Positions 13,301 to 25,300 of a stretch of DNA of 64,000 nucleotides are shown piece by piece. Each line of letters begins with the position of its first letter. Position 1 is the stretch's first letter. The stretch is from Sitta carolinensis (Eukaryota > Chordata > Aves > Passeriformes > Sittidae), in assembly GCA_032173965.1 (NCBI GenBank), contig JAVUNC010000006.1, forward strand, positions 31,715,870-31,779,869, written 5' to 3'. The notes beneath the pieces are model-generated. The model was not told the DNA's origin. It did no database searches and saw only the letters and a list, made by a program, of their open reading frames with translations. Made by a program: the position numbers and the translations under genes.

Positions 13301-16300
13301 AGTTTGAACCAGATATAGACATGCTAAAGAGCTTTATTGATACTTGAATGTAAACAAGCATTTTTCTGCACCTTTCAGTAACCTATACATTTGAATACAG
13401 AAGTTGTAAATATCAAGCTAACATAGGAAATAGTGAAGTTTCCCAGTAAATTACACTACAGAGCAGGGTAAAATGAAGGCTATATTGCACTGGAATATCC
13501 ACACTCACTGAATATATAAAGGGCACAAAATACTTACCTAACTGTTGACTATTATAAAAAAAGCTTAAGCAAAAGATACACTTATTGTATTCCTGATGCA
13601 AAACACACCAAGAGTACCATACACTGCATAAAGAAACTAGATTCAGAATAGCAGCTTTTCCTCATTAAACTAATTTGCATTTACCGAATTTCAGTTTTAG
13701 GTAGAAAGGAAATAAAACTCAGTCTTTTTTTTTTTAATTATATTGCCTTTTATTAAACTTCTGCAATTTAATTTTAAGTTTTTATGTTCACTTATTTTGC
13801 AACTATATCTGTCTTCTATGTATTTTTACTTAATTTAAGACTTGTCTTTATATAACCATTTCTACTGGGGATAAAGAGAGAAAGGCAGTATAAAATAGTG
13901 TATATGAAAGCATTACCAGTAATCCTCGAGTTTCCTTGAATTCTGTAGTGACTTGTGCAATGTTCTCTATCAGTCCTGCCTCAGCAAACCACTTCATGTT
14001 GAAATTCTCTTTCAGATAAAGAGGTTCCATTCGCAGGTCCACAAACAACATGTCCAATTGCATTTGCTGAGGGAAAAAAGCTACATTTATTTACAGATTA
14101 AACTAGGCATGTTGAAAGAGACTAGATGGGAACAATAGAACGAATTAAAGCATTGGGAAGGAAAGTTTGCATATTTTAAGCTTTTAAAAAGTATTAATTT
14201 TCAATGTATATTTGTATTTGAGTGTTCTCATGATCTATTAGAACATGCAGCACTAAACAATTTTTATTTACAACAAAAACTTTTCATGTAATTGCAAGGA
14301 ATCACCTCTTCCATAAATTTGTCAAGTACCATCTTAAAACTTTCAGGGTTGTGTTTTGTTTATTCCTCCTTTGAACAGTTTATTCCAGATAAATAGATTA
14401 ATATAATATAATTCATGTATTATGTGTTCATCAGCCTTAGCAGCATTGCATTATTAACTTTTTATCATTTTGTGTAGGTTTTGTTAGAGTGTTCCCATAT
14501 GATAAGGGGAATAGTGACATCAGAGTTTCAGTGTTTTATTCTTTTAAATGAGACTACAACTCTTCAAAATTCTGTAGTTTATGATGGCTACTTTGTACTT
14601 TTAGATTTTATTTTTTGTTTTTGTTTTCCAAATTTAAACTCAGTTTAAATATTTTTAGGTATATTTTGGGGCTACATTTTTCTGGTGAAATAAAGAAAAA
14701 AGAAATTATATATTTCATTATGTTATACTTTTAAGTTTGAATACTTTCCAGAATTAATAAAATAAAGAAAAGTACTGACTGTTAGCTCTTTGCTCAGGAA
14801 TGCATTTTCTTTAGGAATCTTCTCAATTTTTCCTGGTCCAATATTTTTACTGATACACTATCAGAAAAACAAACAAACAAATAAACAAAAGACCCACACC
14901 AAATCCAATTAACAAATTGGATTCTTAGAAAAAAACTGAACAGGATTCCTGTGGTTAAAATATGTGCTTTAAATTTTATGTTACACTGTGCCTGGGAAAT
15001 CAGGATACTGATTTGAAATAGATCTAAGAACAATATATTAACTTTAATGTTAGTATTAAATAGCTTTTGATTGCTAAGTAACACTTCTTCCTTAGTACCT
15101 GCAATAAACAGAAATTAAAACAAAGAAACAACGGAAAATTTTATAAAGCTGTTAAATGTATGAACAAATTCCTAGTGCTTCAGATCTATTTAGAGATCTT
15201 TATTTTCCCAGCACTTGCACTTCAGGTTCCTGAGGTATTTAATTCCATTAACAACTGGAAACAGTTTTCAGATTAATGTAATTCTCCATATTTCATTTGC
15301 ATTTCATCTTTAGACAGAAATTATTAATTAGTCCTGCAGCCATTTAAAACAGATTTAAATCCCTTTACATTTCATAAAATCATGAACATTTAAATAGACT
15401 ACTGTCGGAGAGTAAAATATTATAGTTTATGACTTAAGCATTTTCATGAAAAAATTTGCCTATTATAGCAAAAGCTGTATTATAAAGGGTGCAGAGAAGA
15501 CCGCCACAAACGGAATGGGGCTCTGGCGGAGGCCCCGGACTGCTTGCTGATGAAGATAAGACAAAGTAACAACTCAGGGCTGGGAAAAAAGGATCCATTC
15601 CCAGAGCACAAGCCTAACACCTTCTGAGCGGCCACAGCAGCCTCAGGGCTATCAGCTGCCGGGCTTCTAGCAGACCCTCCCACCAAAAGGTGGGGCGAGA
15701 CATTTTGGGTATGCAGCGAACAAGCTTCTGGTGCGAGGCCATGACGGCCCCTCCTGCGCCGCGCAGACCTGCTCAGCCCGGGAAAAGCTTATCCGCAGCA
15801 GAAGGGGGTGTCATGGCCCGTCAGGGCCGCCCAGCCCCTGCGCCAGAGCACTGCAGCGTGGTGCACCAGATCCAGAGCGTTGCAAGGGACAGGGTCAAAC
15901 CGGCGCCCTGCAAGGGAGGCACGTGGGCGTTCCCACCTGCCCAAAGCACGTATTAACCCGCTGGATTCTCTACTCTTCGGCGGGGCGGCGGTGGCAGGGG
16001 ACCCTCACCGCCAGAAGTCCAAATGGAGGGGGAGCAACGCGACATCGTTGGGACCCTCGGATGGGTGATAGGCTTCCTGCCTTCCTGCCGAAGCGATATA
16101 CAGAATAAATAGACTCCGCAACCTGATGTAGTTATGAAGTAGGTAGGTATGTCAGCGCCTGGCATAAGCGAGATAGCTCTCGTGGAAACTTTGCCCTGTG
16201 TTTCGGTTTGACCTACATCTTTATTCACAAAGGTGTTCCATATGCAATACATTACACAACTTTTCATGCATATTCAACCTTTAGCCACGCCTGTCCTCGC

Positions 16301-19300
16301 TGTGCATGGTATTAGATGTACGCCCTTCTGGGCATGCGTTGTTTGCTGTGGTGGTCGCACAGGGGGTCTTTGGTGGTCTCTGAGGCCGAAGATTGTGGTC
16401 TTTCTCATGACTGAACTTTCGAATCTTTCTCCTTTGCGCGTGTGCTTTTGGTCCCTTGCTGCTTATCTGAGTACGTCTGTCAGACTTGAGATTGGAGACA
16501 GAGGAGCCCTTTTATCTGAGTTCCTTGCATCCCTTGGTCTTCTCTCGGTATTGTTCTTTAAGCAAGAAGCTTCAGAAATCTGCATTTTCCTATGCCCTTT
16601 ATACCATGGCAGAGGTTTCTTCAGAAAAAAGGTTAAAATTCAACATATAATTCTACAAGCTTAATCTCTATTTCACTGCCTTCCTCCCTTCCTTCCTCCC
16701 TGCCTGCCTGCACCAACATCTAACCTCGTTTGGTTTTAATCACGTTTTTAGGGTATATTTTGAACCTTCAAAGTTCTTTCCATTTTTTACACAGAGACTT
16801 GGTTTTCTTTGCTTTTCTGGGTTTAAACTGGACTGTAACAACATCAGATCAAATAATCCAGCATTCTGGCTTCAGTGATGTCAGTTAGTGGACACCCAAA
16901 AGAAAGTAAGCATGGAAAAGGCATACACGATACTCCTTCCAAAGACTCTTCAGCTATTTTCAACTATAAGTCTCAAGGTGTTTGTTTCCCGTGCACCTTT
17001 CCAGTCTTCCCCTGGGCTGTTACAGCTCCCTGATAAGACAATTCTCTGTAGCACCCTCTCCACTGGCAACTTCCTGTCCCCAAAAACTCTCCACTTACTC
17101 CTGTCCTCTATTTCACATTTCTAAACAACCACATAACCATGAAAGGACACCAACCACTCTCCTTAGGGTGCCTACCTGAACCAAAGCACAGGTTTCATCT
17201 TCTAGTGAGCTCTCTGTTTTCATTTTTCAAAAAAAAAGGTCTTATGTTTGGTCCTTAACATTTACTCAATCTACATGAGCAAGTCTCCTGTGAGTCGACT
17301 CTCACTATCACAGTGCATAGTTTACCAGTGTCATTCAGACTACTTCTAGTCTTCATTTCAAAACTCTTGGAAAAAACAAGGTTATCTTCCACATCATGAA
17401 GGAAAACATATGGTAAGGTAAAGACTGAATATATAACCACAGTTCTGTGAATCCCAGAACTATTCTCCCTAACTTTCTTAGATAAAATTTCTATTTAAGT
17501 TAATAATACTGCAAAAATTAGTTCTGCAAGATCAAGTAAATTATTTTGTTTAAAGGACAGAAGTCTTAGAGGATTTCAAAGTAATCTTCCATATCTACTA
17601 CTGAAGATAATTCAGAAAGACCTAGGAACTTCTACTTCAGTAAAATGCATAGTTTTAAAACCTTACATACAGATATATTAAAAACCAAAAAAGAAACTCA
17701 AATCTCATATCAACGCACTTACCTTTACTAATTCTTCAAGCGTGTGCATTGATGTATCTACTGCAAGTACATACTGAAAGTCTGGCCTGTGTTCTGCTAC
17801 ATTTTGCAACGCTCTGAAACATAGCAGGTACAGCCGGGCTGGTACTTGGAGAAGTATCCAAGGCTTTCCTTGTTAAATGCATTTCACGAAACAGTATCAA
17901 GAGTCTGCAAATTCTTGCAGAACGTTTCAGAGCATGACGTTTTCAAGTATATTTTACTTAATAAAGAAGCATAGCTACACGTTTTATTTGGAAAGAAGCC
18001 AAAAGACTAAAAAGCTATATCTGTAGAAGAGATCATCTTAGTCTGAAGAGTCTACATTCTATTTCCAGTTCTGTGCCAGTTAACTGGTGCCACATTCTAG
18101 ACTGAGCATGACTTGCCATTTATTAAAAGCAAAGCACCCTTGCTACCAGTCAGATAAGGTTTCCAGAAGGGACATTTACTTCTAGAGACACCAAAGGCTC
18201 TGTTTGACTCAGTTAAAAGGGCCCAAGAATGACCTTAAACCAACCAACTAACCCAATTTAAAAACCTCAGTACTCTCTAGTGGGTTTGGATTTGTTCTCT
18301 AGCTAGGTATCAATTATTGCTCTGAGAATTTTTTTTCCACTTACACTGCTAAATCATGAATATGAATGGTTGGAATAATATTGCTTCCATCTCCAAAAAC
18401 AGGTATTGCAGAAGTCTCACCAAGCCAACACATCTGAAAATACAGGGAATAAAGTGAGAAAAAAAGTTACTTTTAACTAGCGCTAAAAAAATGAACATAG
18501 TTACTAGGCAAATCTGTATATTCAAGATTTAAAGTTCAGTTTATTGAATAATTTATAGAACTGCAGTAAAGGAGACCATTCTTGAGAAATACTAATTGCC
18601 AATTTACTAAAACAAGAGGTTGTGGGTTTTTTTAAAGACTATACTTTGATCTTGACAAATATAACTTTGCATCTCCCAAAATACAAATGCTGTAGTGTTG
18701 AGAAGAAAGACAATTCCCAGATTCCATTTACATGACAGACCTGCTTTAACTGTAAAGTACATAGGGAGATACTGTTCAAAAACCAAAGAAATATCTAAGT
18801 CAAAAAAACCCACTTCCACTGTGGAAAAATATACCTAGTTGGATGTCTACCTTAAAAAAGTAGTGAAAGAGTCCTTCCTCAGCTCCATATTGATGTCCTG
18901 AGGCAACAACATAAGTTGAAAGCTTTTCTTTGTTCTGTAAAGAAATTAACAAGAAAGTTTTTAATAAAATCTGGTACTGCAATTGGGATACAGGTTTACA
19001 CTGACTCTTGAATACACATACACTTAATATACAAAGTGCGCAAATTGTATCACTTCCAAGTCCTAACTAGTTCAATTGTTGCATATCCTGTAGCTTCCTG
19101 AATCATATTATTATTACTTCCTTCTAAAAAAGTCTGTCTACATCTGAACAAAATTTATAAGATTAAAATAAAATTAAGAGGTAAAATTTGTAAGTTATGT
19201 AAATCAATTAAGTGAACAGGATAACTCATGCTTCTACTTCCTATTTCAAGAAAAAATAAACCTGAAATTCATTTGAGCTATTTTTTTCAATGCATACTAC

Positions 19301-22300
19301 TTGCATTTGGCTGTCTAAAGAAGCAGAAATCCTGAATTAATAATTTTACAATTCCTTTACTTTCATTTTGATGCACAATTAAAAAAAAATAAATCTTTTA
19401 GCTATTTAAGTGTTTTCCTAACCACACATCATGACTAACCCCCATATTTTTGATTGAACATTATCGTGCAATGTCATTAATTTGCCTGTCCGCTTGGTCA
19501 TACATATTACTGTTTGTATCACTGGTGAAGATGGTTATGCAGAAAAAATAAAATCATTGGAAAGGAATAAACCTTTCAAAGAAGTTTTTTGAATTAGTCA
19601 CTTTGAAATTTTTAAGACCAAACAAAATTACTAAATAATTCTCATATTGTAAAGATCCTAGGCATTATATATCGCTATCACACAATGTAAAGGAATCTGC
19701 CTTTATCAGCAGTGGGAATATACATGCAGATTTGGAATATACTATTTCTTTGGGGGGTGGGGGGAGGGAACGGACCTTTTGTTATCACCTTTATGATATT
19801 TTAGAGGCAGAAAACTAAGGCAGGTCATAGCCAATCTTTGATTATATAAGCAAAACATCATATAACTTGACAAGTTGCAAAGTCAGTGTGTTGTATCTAT
19901 GTACTTTTATCTCTATACTTACAAAGTGAAACTTTGTTACAAAAACTGTTTCAGGTCAACTGAATTCAACACCCTGTTAGTAATCACAAGAAACACTAAA
20001 ATTAGAAGATACAGATAGCAGAAGAGCTTTCATACTGAAGGACAGCTGCCTGTTTCAAACACTGCTAAGGCCCGAAGGACTTTGCCATGGGATAAACATA
20101 GAAGGGAGCTACAGCAGAGTAACACTAGCTCCAGTCATGGCAGGGAGTGATCTGGTTGGTACATCCTGTTAATGCATCTGGACAAAAATTCCCACTGTGG
20201 CCAACAGTGTAATGAAGCGACTGCTCATATGTGTATCAGTGGCCAAACAAAGATCACCCCTAGTTATGGGTCAGATGGTGACCACCAGCCATCACTGAAA
20301 CCCCCCTGAATATGCATCCGTGGATACCTGGAACCTGGACTGTAAGATAAGCCACCACAGTGGCAACTTGAGATAAGAAAAGATAACGGTGGTACAATTG
20401 TCTGAGTGTTATCCCGGGGGGACATTAACAAAGCTCGGGGAGAGGAATGTTTTGCTGATTATGTTCACAAAGGATGCAGAATTTACAGGCCATGAGGAAA
20501 GCCAGCTCAGCAAGTGTGCTGAAATCAGCTCCAACTGGGTAAAAGGTAATTCTGGCAGTGGGAGGTCATGACCACCAACTCATGGCCTTCCGACCCAAGA
20601 AACCCATCAACTCAAAAGAAGAGAAAGACTGACCACAGGACTAATTAGCATTATAAGTGAGGGAATAATTTAACCAATAGATTAAGAGAACCGTGTAGCA
20701 AATGAACATTAATTCCTTTGTTTCTAAAATGCATAAATATGAAAAGTTTTGAACTATCTTGGGATCCCCCATCACTGAAAAGCCCAGTATGAAGAAGGAC
20801 CAACACGATGCCACTGGATTCTTGGGTGGTGACTATTTCTGCTTGATCTCTCTCCTCTGTTTTCTATTTCTTTCTATCTCTCTACCTCACATTCACTGTT
20901 AAATAAAATCTGTATAATTGACTTCAGTTTATGGTCTCATTTGCATCCTAATTTGGGCAGAGGTATCTCTTACTACTCAGATCTTAAAACTTAACTGAGT
21001 TTTAATACCATGACAGATACTGTTTGCGCCTAAGAGCAGCAGCTCCCAGGGTTGCTCTAGACAAACTTCAGACATATCCCAGAAGACACGTAGTAATTTC
21101 TGTCTCCTAGCAGGAAAAACATGCCTCTTCTGAATGCACAGGATGTGTTATTTCTCATTTCCCTTTAAAAGAATGTAGCACAGGATTTTCTTCCATGTAC
21201 CTTGTACTAACTCCTGCCTCATGTGAAGACAAAGTAGTTTTGCTCTGAGTGCTGTATTTCACTGAAATACATACCCCTAAAACAGATTCAATTCCTCTAA
21301 CAATAGTTGATTAGTGTCACAAGCCACCCATTGAGAAGGTACTGCTTGATGTTACTTGGCTATAGGTAATTTTAAAAATAAGGCACTTTTTAGGCGAGTT
21401 GCTGTTCGTCATGGCACGTTTAGTCCTGGGTAAGGATTGTCCCGGTCCCGTGAATTATTGTTCATTAAAGCCACTAGGTGTCACTGTCTAGCTGGGATCA
21501 GTTCCAGGCTGTGGTTTTAGGCTTGTTTGATCGCTTTGTTAAATAAATTGCTCGAAGTGAGAAACAAGTCTAAATGGATTCGGGAGCTGTGATGTTACTG
21601 CTAACAGAGCTGGGGGATGAAGAGCTTTTCTGCCTTTGGTAGGCAGGTATTTCTTCAAGGATTCTGAATTTGGCAGGACCCCAGAATTTGCAGCTTCTGA
21701 GAAAAATGGCACAGCCTGAACGCTCTGAATGCCACAAATGTAAAAGTAAAAAATTGCTAGTGATAAAAAACACAGACTCGGAAGCTCTCAGAATGTTATT
21801 GAATTTTAATCAAAAAATAGGTGAGAGGTACACTAATGTGGAGAGGTGAAATCTTGCTTTAAGAAACAGCTTCCATTAAATTGCTCTCTGAACAGGCAAC
21901 AAGGCTCAGGAAACCTTCTATTCTTGGTGAAAGAGCTGTTTTACCTGGCTGACAAGACTGATGAAACCTAGTATCTGAGTTCTTTGCAGGGAACGTAACA
22001 CTGTAATTTCCGTCACTGAGGGCAGGTTCCCTAGAAACCACTGAATTTAGAAATGAGTAAAGACTGTAATCCAGAAGTCTCCAGCTATCACAGGAAGCCA
22101 AAGCTGATTTCATGGGAAGAACAGATGCTTTGGAGCCTTTCGGTTCCAAAGTGCTGACGGAAACCATCCGGGACATTGATACCCTTTGGTGCTAACTTTG
22201 GAGTTCTGGAGGAGAAGGGCTCCTTTTGAAAGGGTTACAGCAGGAAAGTAATGAAAATATTCAAGCTGCTTTATCATGTACCACTACAAATCTGTCTTCT

Positions 22301-25300
22301 CAACAGGTGTTCGGCCTGACAAACACTAAGAAGCTAATTATATAAATATTTTTGATATGCAGTGACTCAGTGTTTTGGACTAGTCAGAAAAATAGTCAAT
22401 AATTCATCTGGGTATCAAGTGGTGGCAGAAGTTAACACAAGGTTTGATGGATGCTATTTAAAATTTTCATGTTTTTAGCTTAGCAGGTGTGAAACTTATC
22501 CCTTGGTCTTATAAATCCATGTTAGCACAGTAAAAGAAAAAACAATTTACCACTACTTTTCAAGCTGTAAATCAAATTTTTTACTTGTATTCTGTACAGT
22601 TAGGTGCACACTAAAACAGAATATTCTGGTACTATTTTCTCAGCAGGGCATAAGATGGCAAATGTATGCTAAAATCAGAGAAAAGTTTTTTTCACAATAA
22701 ACTCTGTTACTAGCTGGATAAATTTATGCAATGGACATTGTATTATATTGATTATAATGACACCTAAATGACACCTTCATCATCCAGTGTATTTTGTTGT
22801 CTTCCTAACCTCCTCACTACTCCACCACTAATGACAACAACTTCTATTTTCCTGAATTGTAAGCCGAGCAACTGTTGGTATTTATTTAATAATAGTTCTT
22901 AAATACAAATAGAGGCATAGTCTGTCTTCTAGTAAGATTAACTGTCCAAACAGACCAAAGCAAGCAAAGCTGAAGGAGGAGATTTTGAAAGATATAAAGC
23001 GATAACCTATTTTAGCTATTCCGTGTCGGCTCTATGGCTGTGAATTATAGGGTGGAACAAAAGTCAACAAGGCCTCTGCTCCAAGAGCACAGACTATCCA
23101 GGGACATGCTAGGTGTGGCCTGAACATCTAAGTATTTAAATGAGATGTAATATTAACATAGCTTGCTAATCTTTAAATATGCTGCTTTTCTTTAGAGCTG
23201 TAATAATATCCCAATCCTCTACAATCTTTCTTCCTCAAATCTTTCCACACAGACCCCAGCTTTGATTGTCTCTGGTACAACCAAAGAAACAGTATTTTTT
23301 TAAGATAAGTATGATTTACTCCCCACCTACAAAAGAAAAAAAAAAAAAATAAAAAAAGAAATTGGGATTTATATTATGCAAACACTTGGGTTTCAAAAGA
23401 CATTATAGTATTCTCTATGCTACTATATTTTATTAGTAATTTGTATAAACCATATTTATAAAGACAATAATATATTCTTAAAACTTATTCAAATGGTTGA
23501 TAATTTCCATTACTATGATAAAGCTCTAAATAAGAAGACAAACCAACTTATTTTTATAAAAATGTTATATACATACAGTTTTCCCAAGTTTTACAACGTG
23601 TTTTTCAGCATTTATGTAATCCATAAAGTTAGGATGAGATTTTCTTTTGCGAAAATTATCATCATTAAAAGGAGTCTCAGGATTTTCCTGTGAAGAAAAA
23701 AATATGACTGATATACATTTCCTATAACAGAACAATTTTTAAAGGACTAGATGGTTAAAGTAAATTCTTAAAATGTATTTTAAAATCTATTATAACTTTG
23801 TCTTTACTTGAAATTCATCAAGGTTCTGAATTTGATGCTTGAGGTTCAACATTTTGACAATGACATTAGTTTAATTTCAAATTTGACGGTAAAATATTTT
23901 TAACTACTTTTTATATTTTAAAAAACATTGGGTTTTATTATATATAGCATTACACAAGGTTGAAAATCTCTATTTCTGTTACTCTGAATTTGTCAATTGC
24001 AATAGCATACTACAAAGTGCCCAACATGGTTCCTGAAAATAATTTACATATATTGATATAAAGAGGTATCTATTTTAATTATGTATTTGATTAAATATGC
24101 AGTTAACATTGGATTTTTTTAATGACAAAAAGACTTTTTTATGACTGAAATACAGTGCATATTGTGGTTAGCATTTTTCTTGCCTCTTGACCAAGCAATT
24201 CCTTGTGTCTTTCTGTATCATTATAGCCCAATGCCTAAACTTTTCTGCCAGTGAATTATATCTAGCAATTCTGGCAGTAAGTAGTGAGTAAGGGTGAAAG
24301 TATCCTAAAAACCCACTTACTTTCCTAGCTATCATTGAAGTACACACTTGAAATATATTGTATAATTGAATGTAAAGAATATTTTCCATTAAATGGCAAC
24401 ATTTGGTTAAAAAAATATAGTGGTCTGATATTACTTACAGGGTCAAGGGGTTTGGTATTTGCCCAGGTCATTATTGTTGAAATGAGGATGAATAACTTTT
24501 GTTTTGCAAAAGTCTCTATTTCCTTATGTAAGGCTGTTAAATAAAAGCAAGGATTTTATTTTAAACTGTATTATTCAAACACTGTTTTTGCTTTTATATA
24601 AAGGTCCTGTATAGACATTCATACCAATGTTCTATGTGATGTCTTTTTAAGCAAATGCTCTTTGAACTAATATAAAATAAAGATTTAAAAATCAGGAAAG
24701 AGAACAAATAGAGAAATAATGGAAATTAAAAATCAAATTATTGGGAATTGACATAATTGCCACATAGCTACATATTATGGGGAAAAAATCCCCAACAAAA
24801 CAATTTATACTAGGAATCTATAGGAAATTATTCATCTTTATTGCCTGCTGAAATACTGAAAGAAAATAAAAAAGTGTGGGGTTATGGTGATAGGAAAAAA
24901 AAAGCTACTGAATGCAAACAAAGTTTATTTTAATATCAAACAAGACAATGAGTTTTTTGTTATGCAAATTATTTTGTTCATATAACAGTGCTATAAGTTC
25001 ATACTAAAGAGGAAATCATAATTTAGTTTAGCTGTTATATAAAGAATGACACTGCATTCTCACCATAAAAGGATTCCAGCCTATCAGAATTTGGGTGTAA
25101 CAATAAGGAGAAAGTTTCCGAAAGACTGTTAGCAATATTTTTATAGGACTTTTAATAAAAATAAACTCAAAATAATTATATAAAATATTGAAACATTCTT
25201 TGAGTATCATAGGAGCAAATTTTCTACCCACATCCCAATGCAAATAGATGAGACGATGGTTGACAGTTATTTAGGGAAATTGCTGCCTACGCAGATGTGT

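Larger units (their letters stand above)
18935..23576 (-). other. AK7 intron 5
   Basis: The largest AK7 intron, about 4.6 kb. It holds an LTR at about 20.05-20.95 kb and a CTCF-like motif at 21,471, in a less AT-rich island (about 21.36-22.2 kb) that contains no convincing gene. A G-rich run (tggggggtggggggaggg) lies at 19,751-19,768. The rest is AT-rich. Confidence 0.6.

Noticed and set aside
15690..16664. Open frames on both strands of the GC-rich insert
   Set aside because: Composition effect in a probable ERV leader and LTR. I cannot support an intact gene.
21859..22176. 105-codon minus-strand frame in AK7 intron 5
   Set aside because: Ser-rich, no recognised domain, no splice context matching AK7, length compatible with chance.
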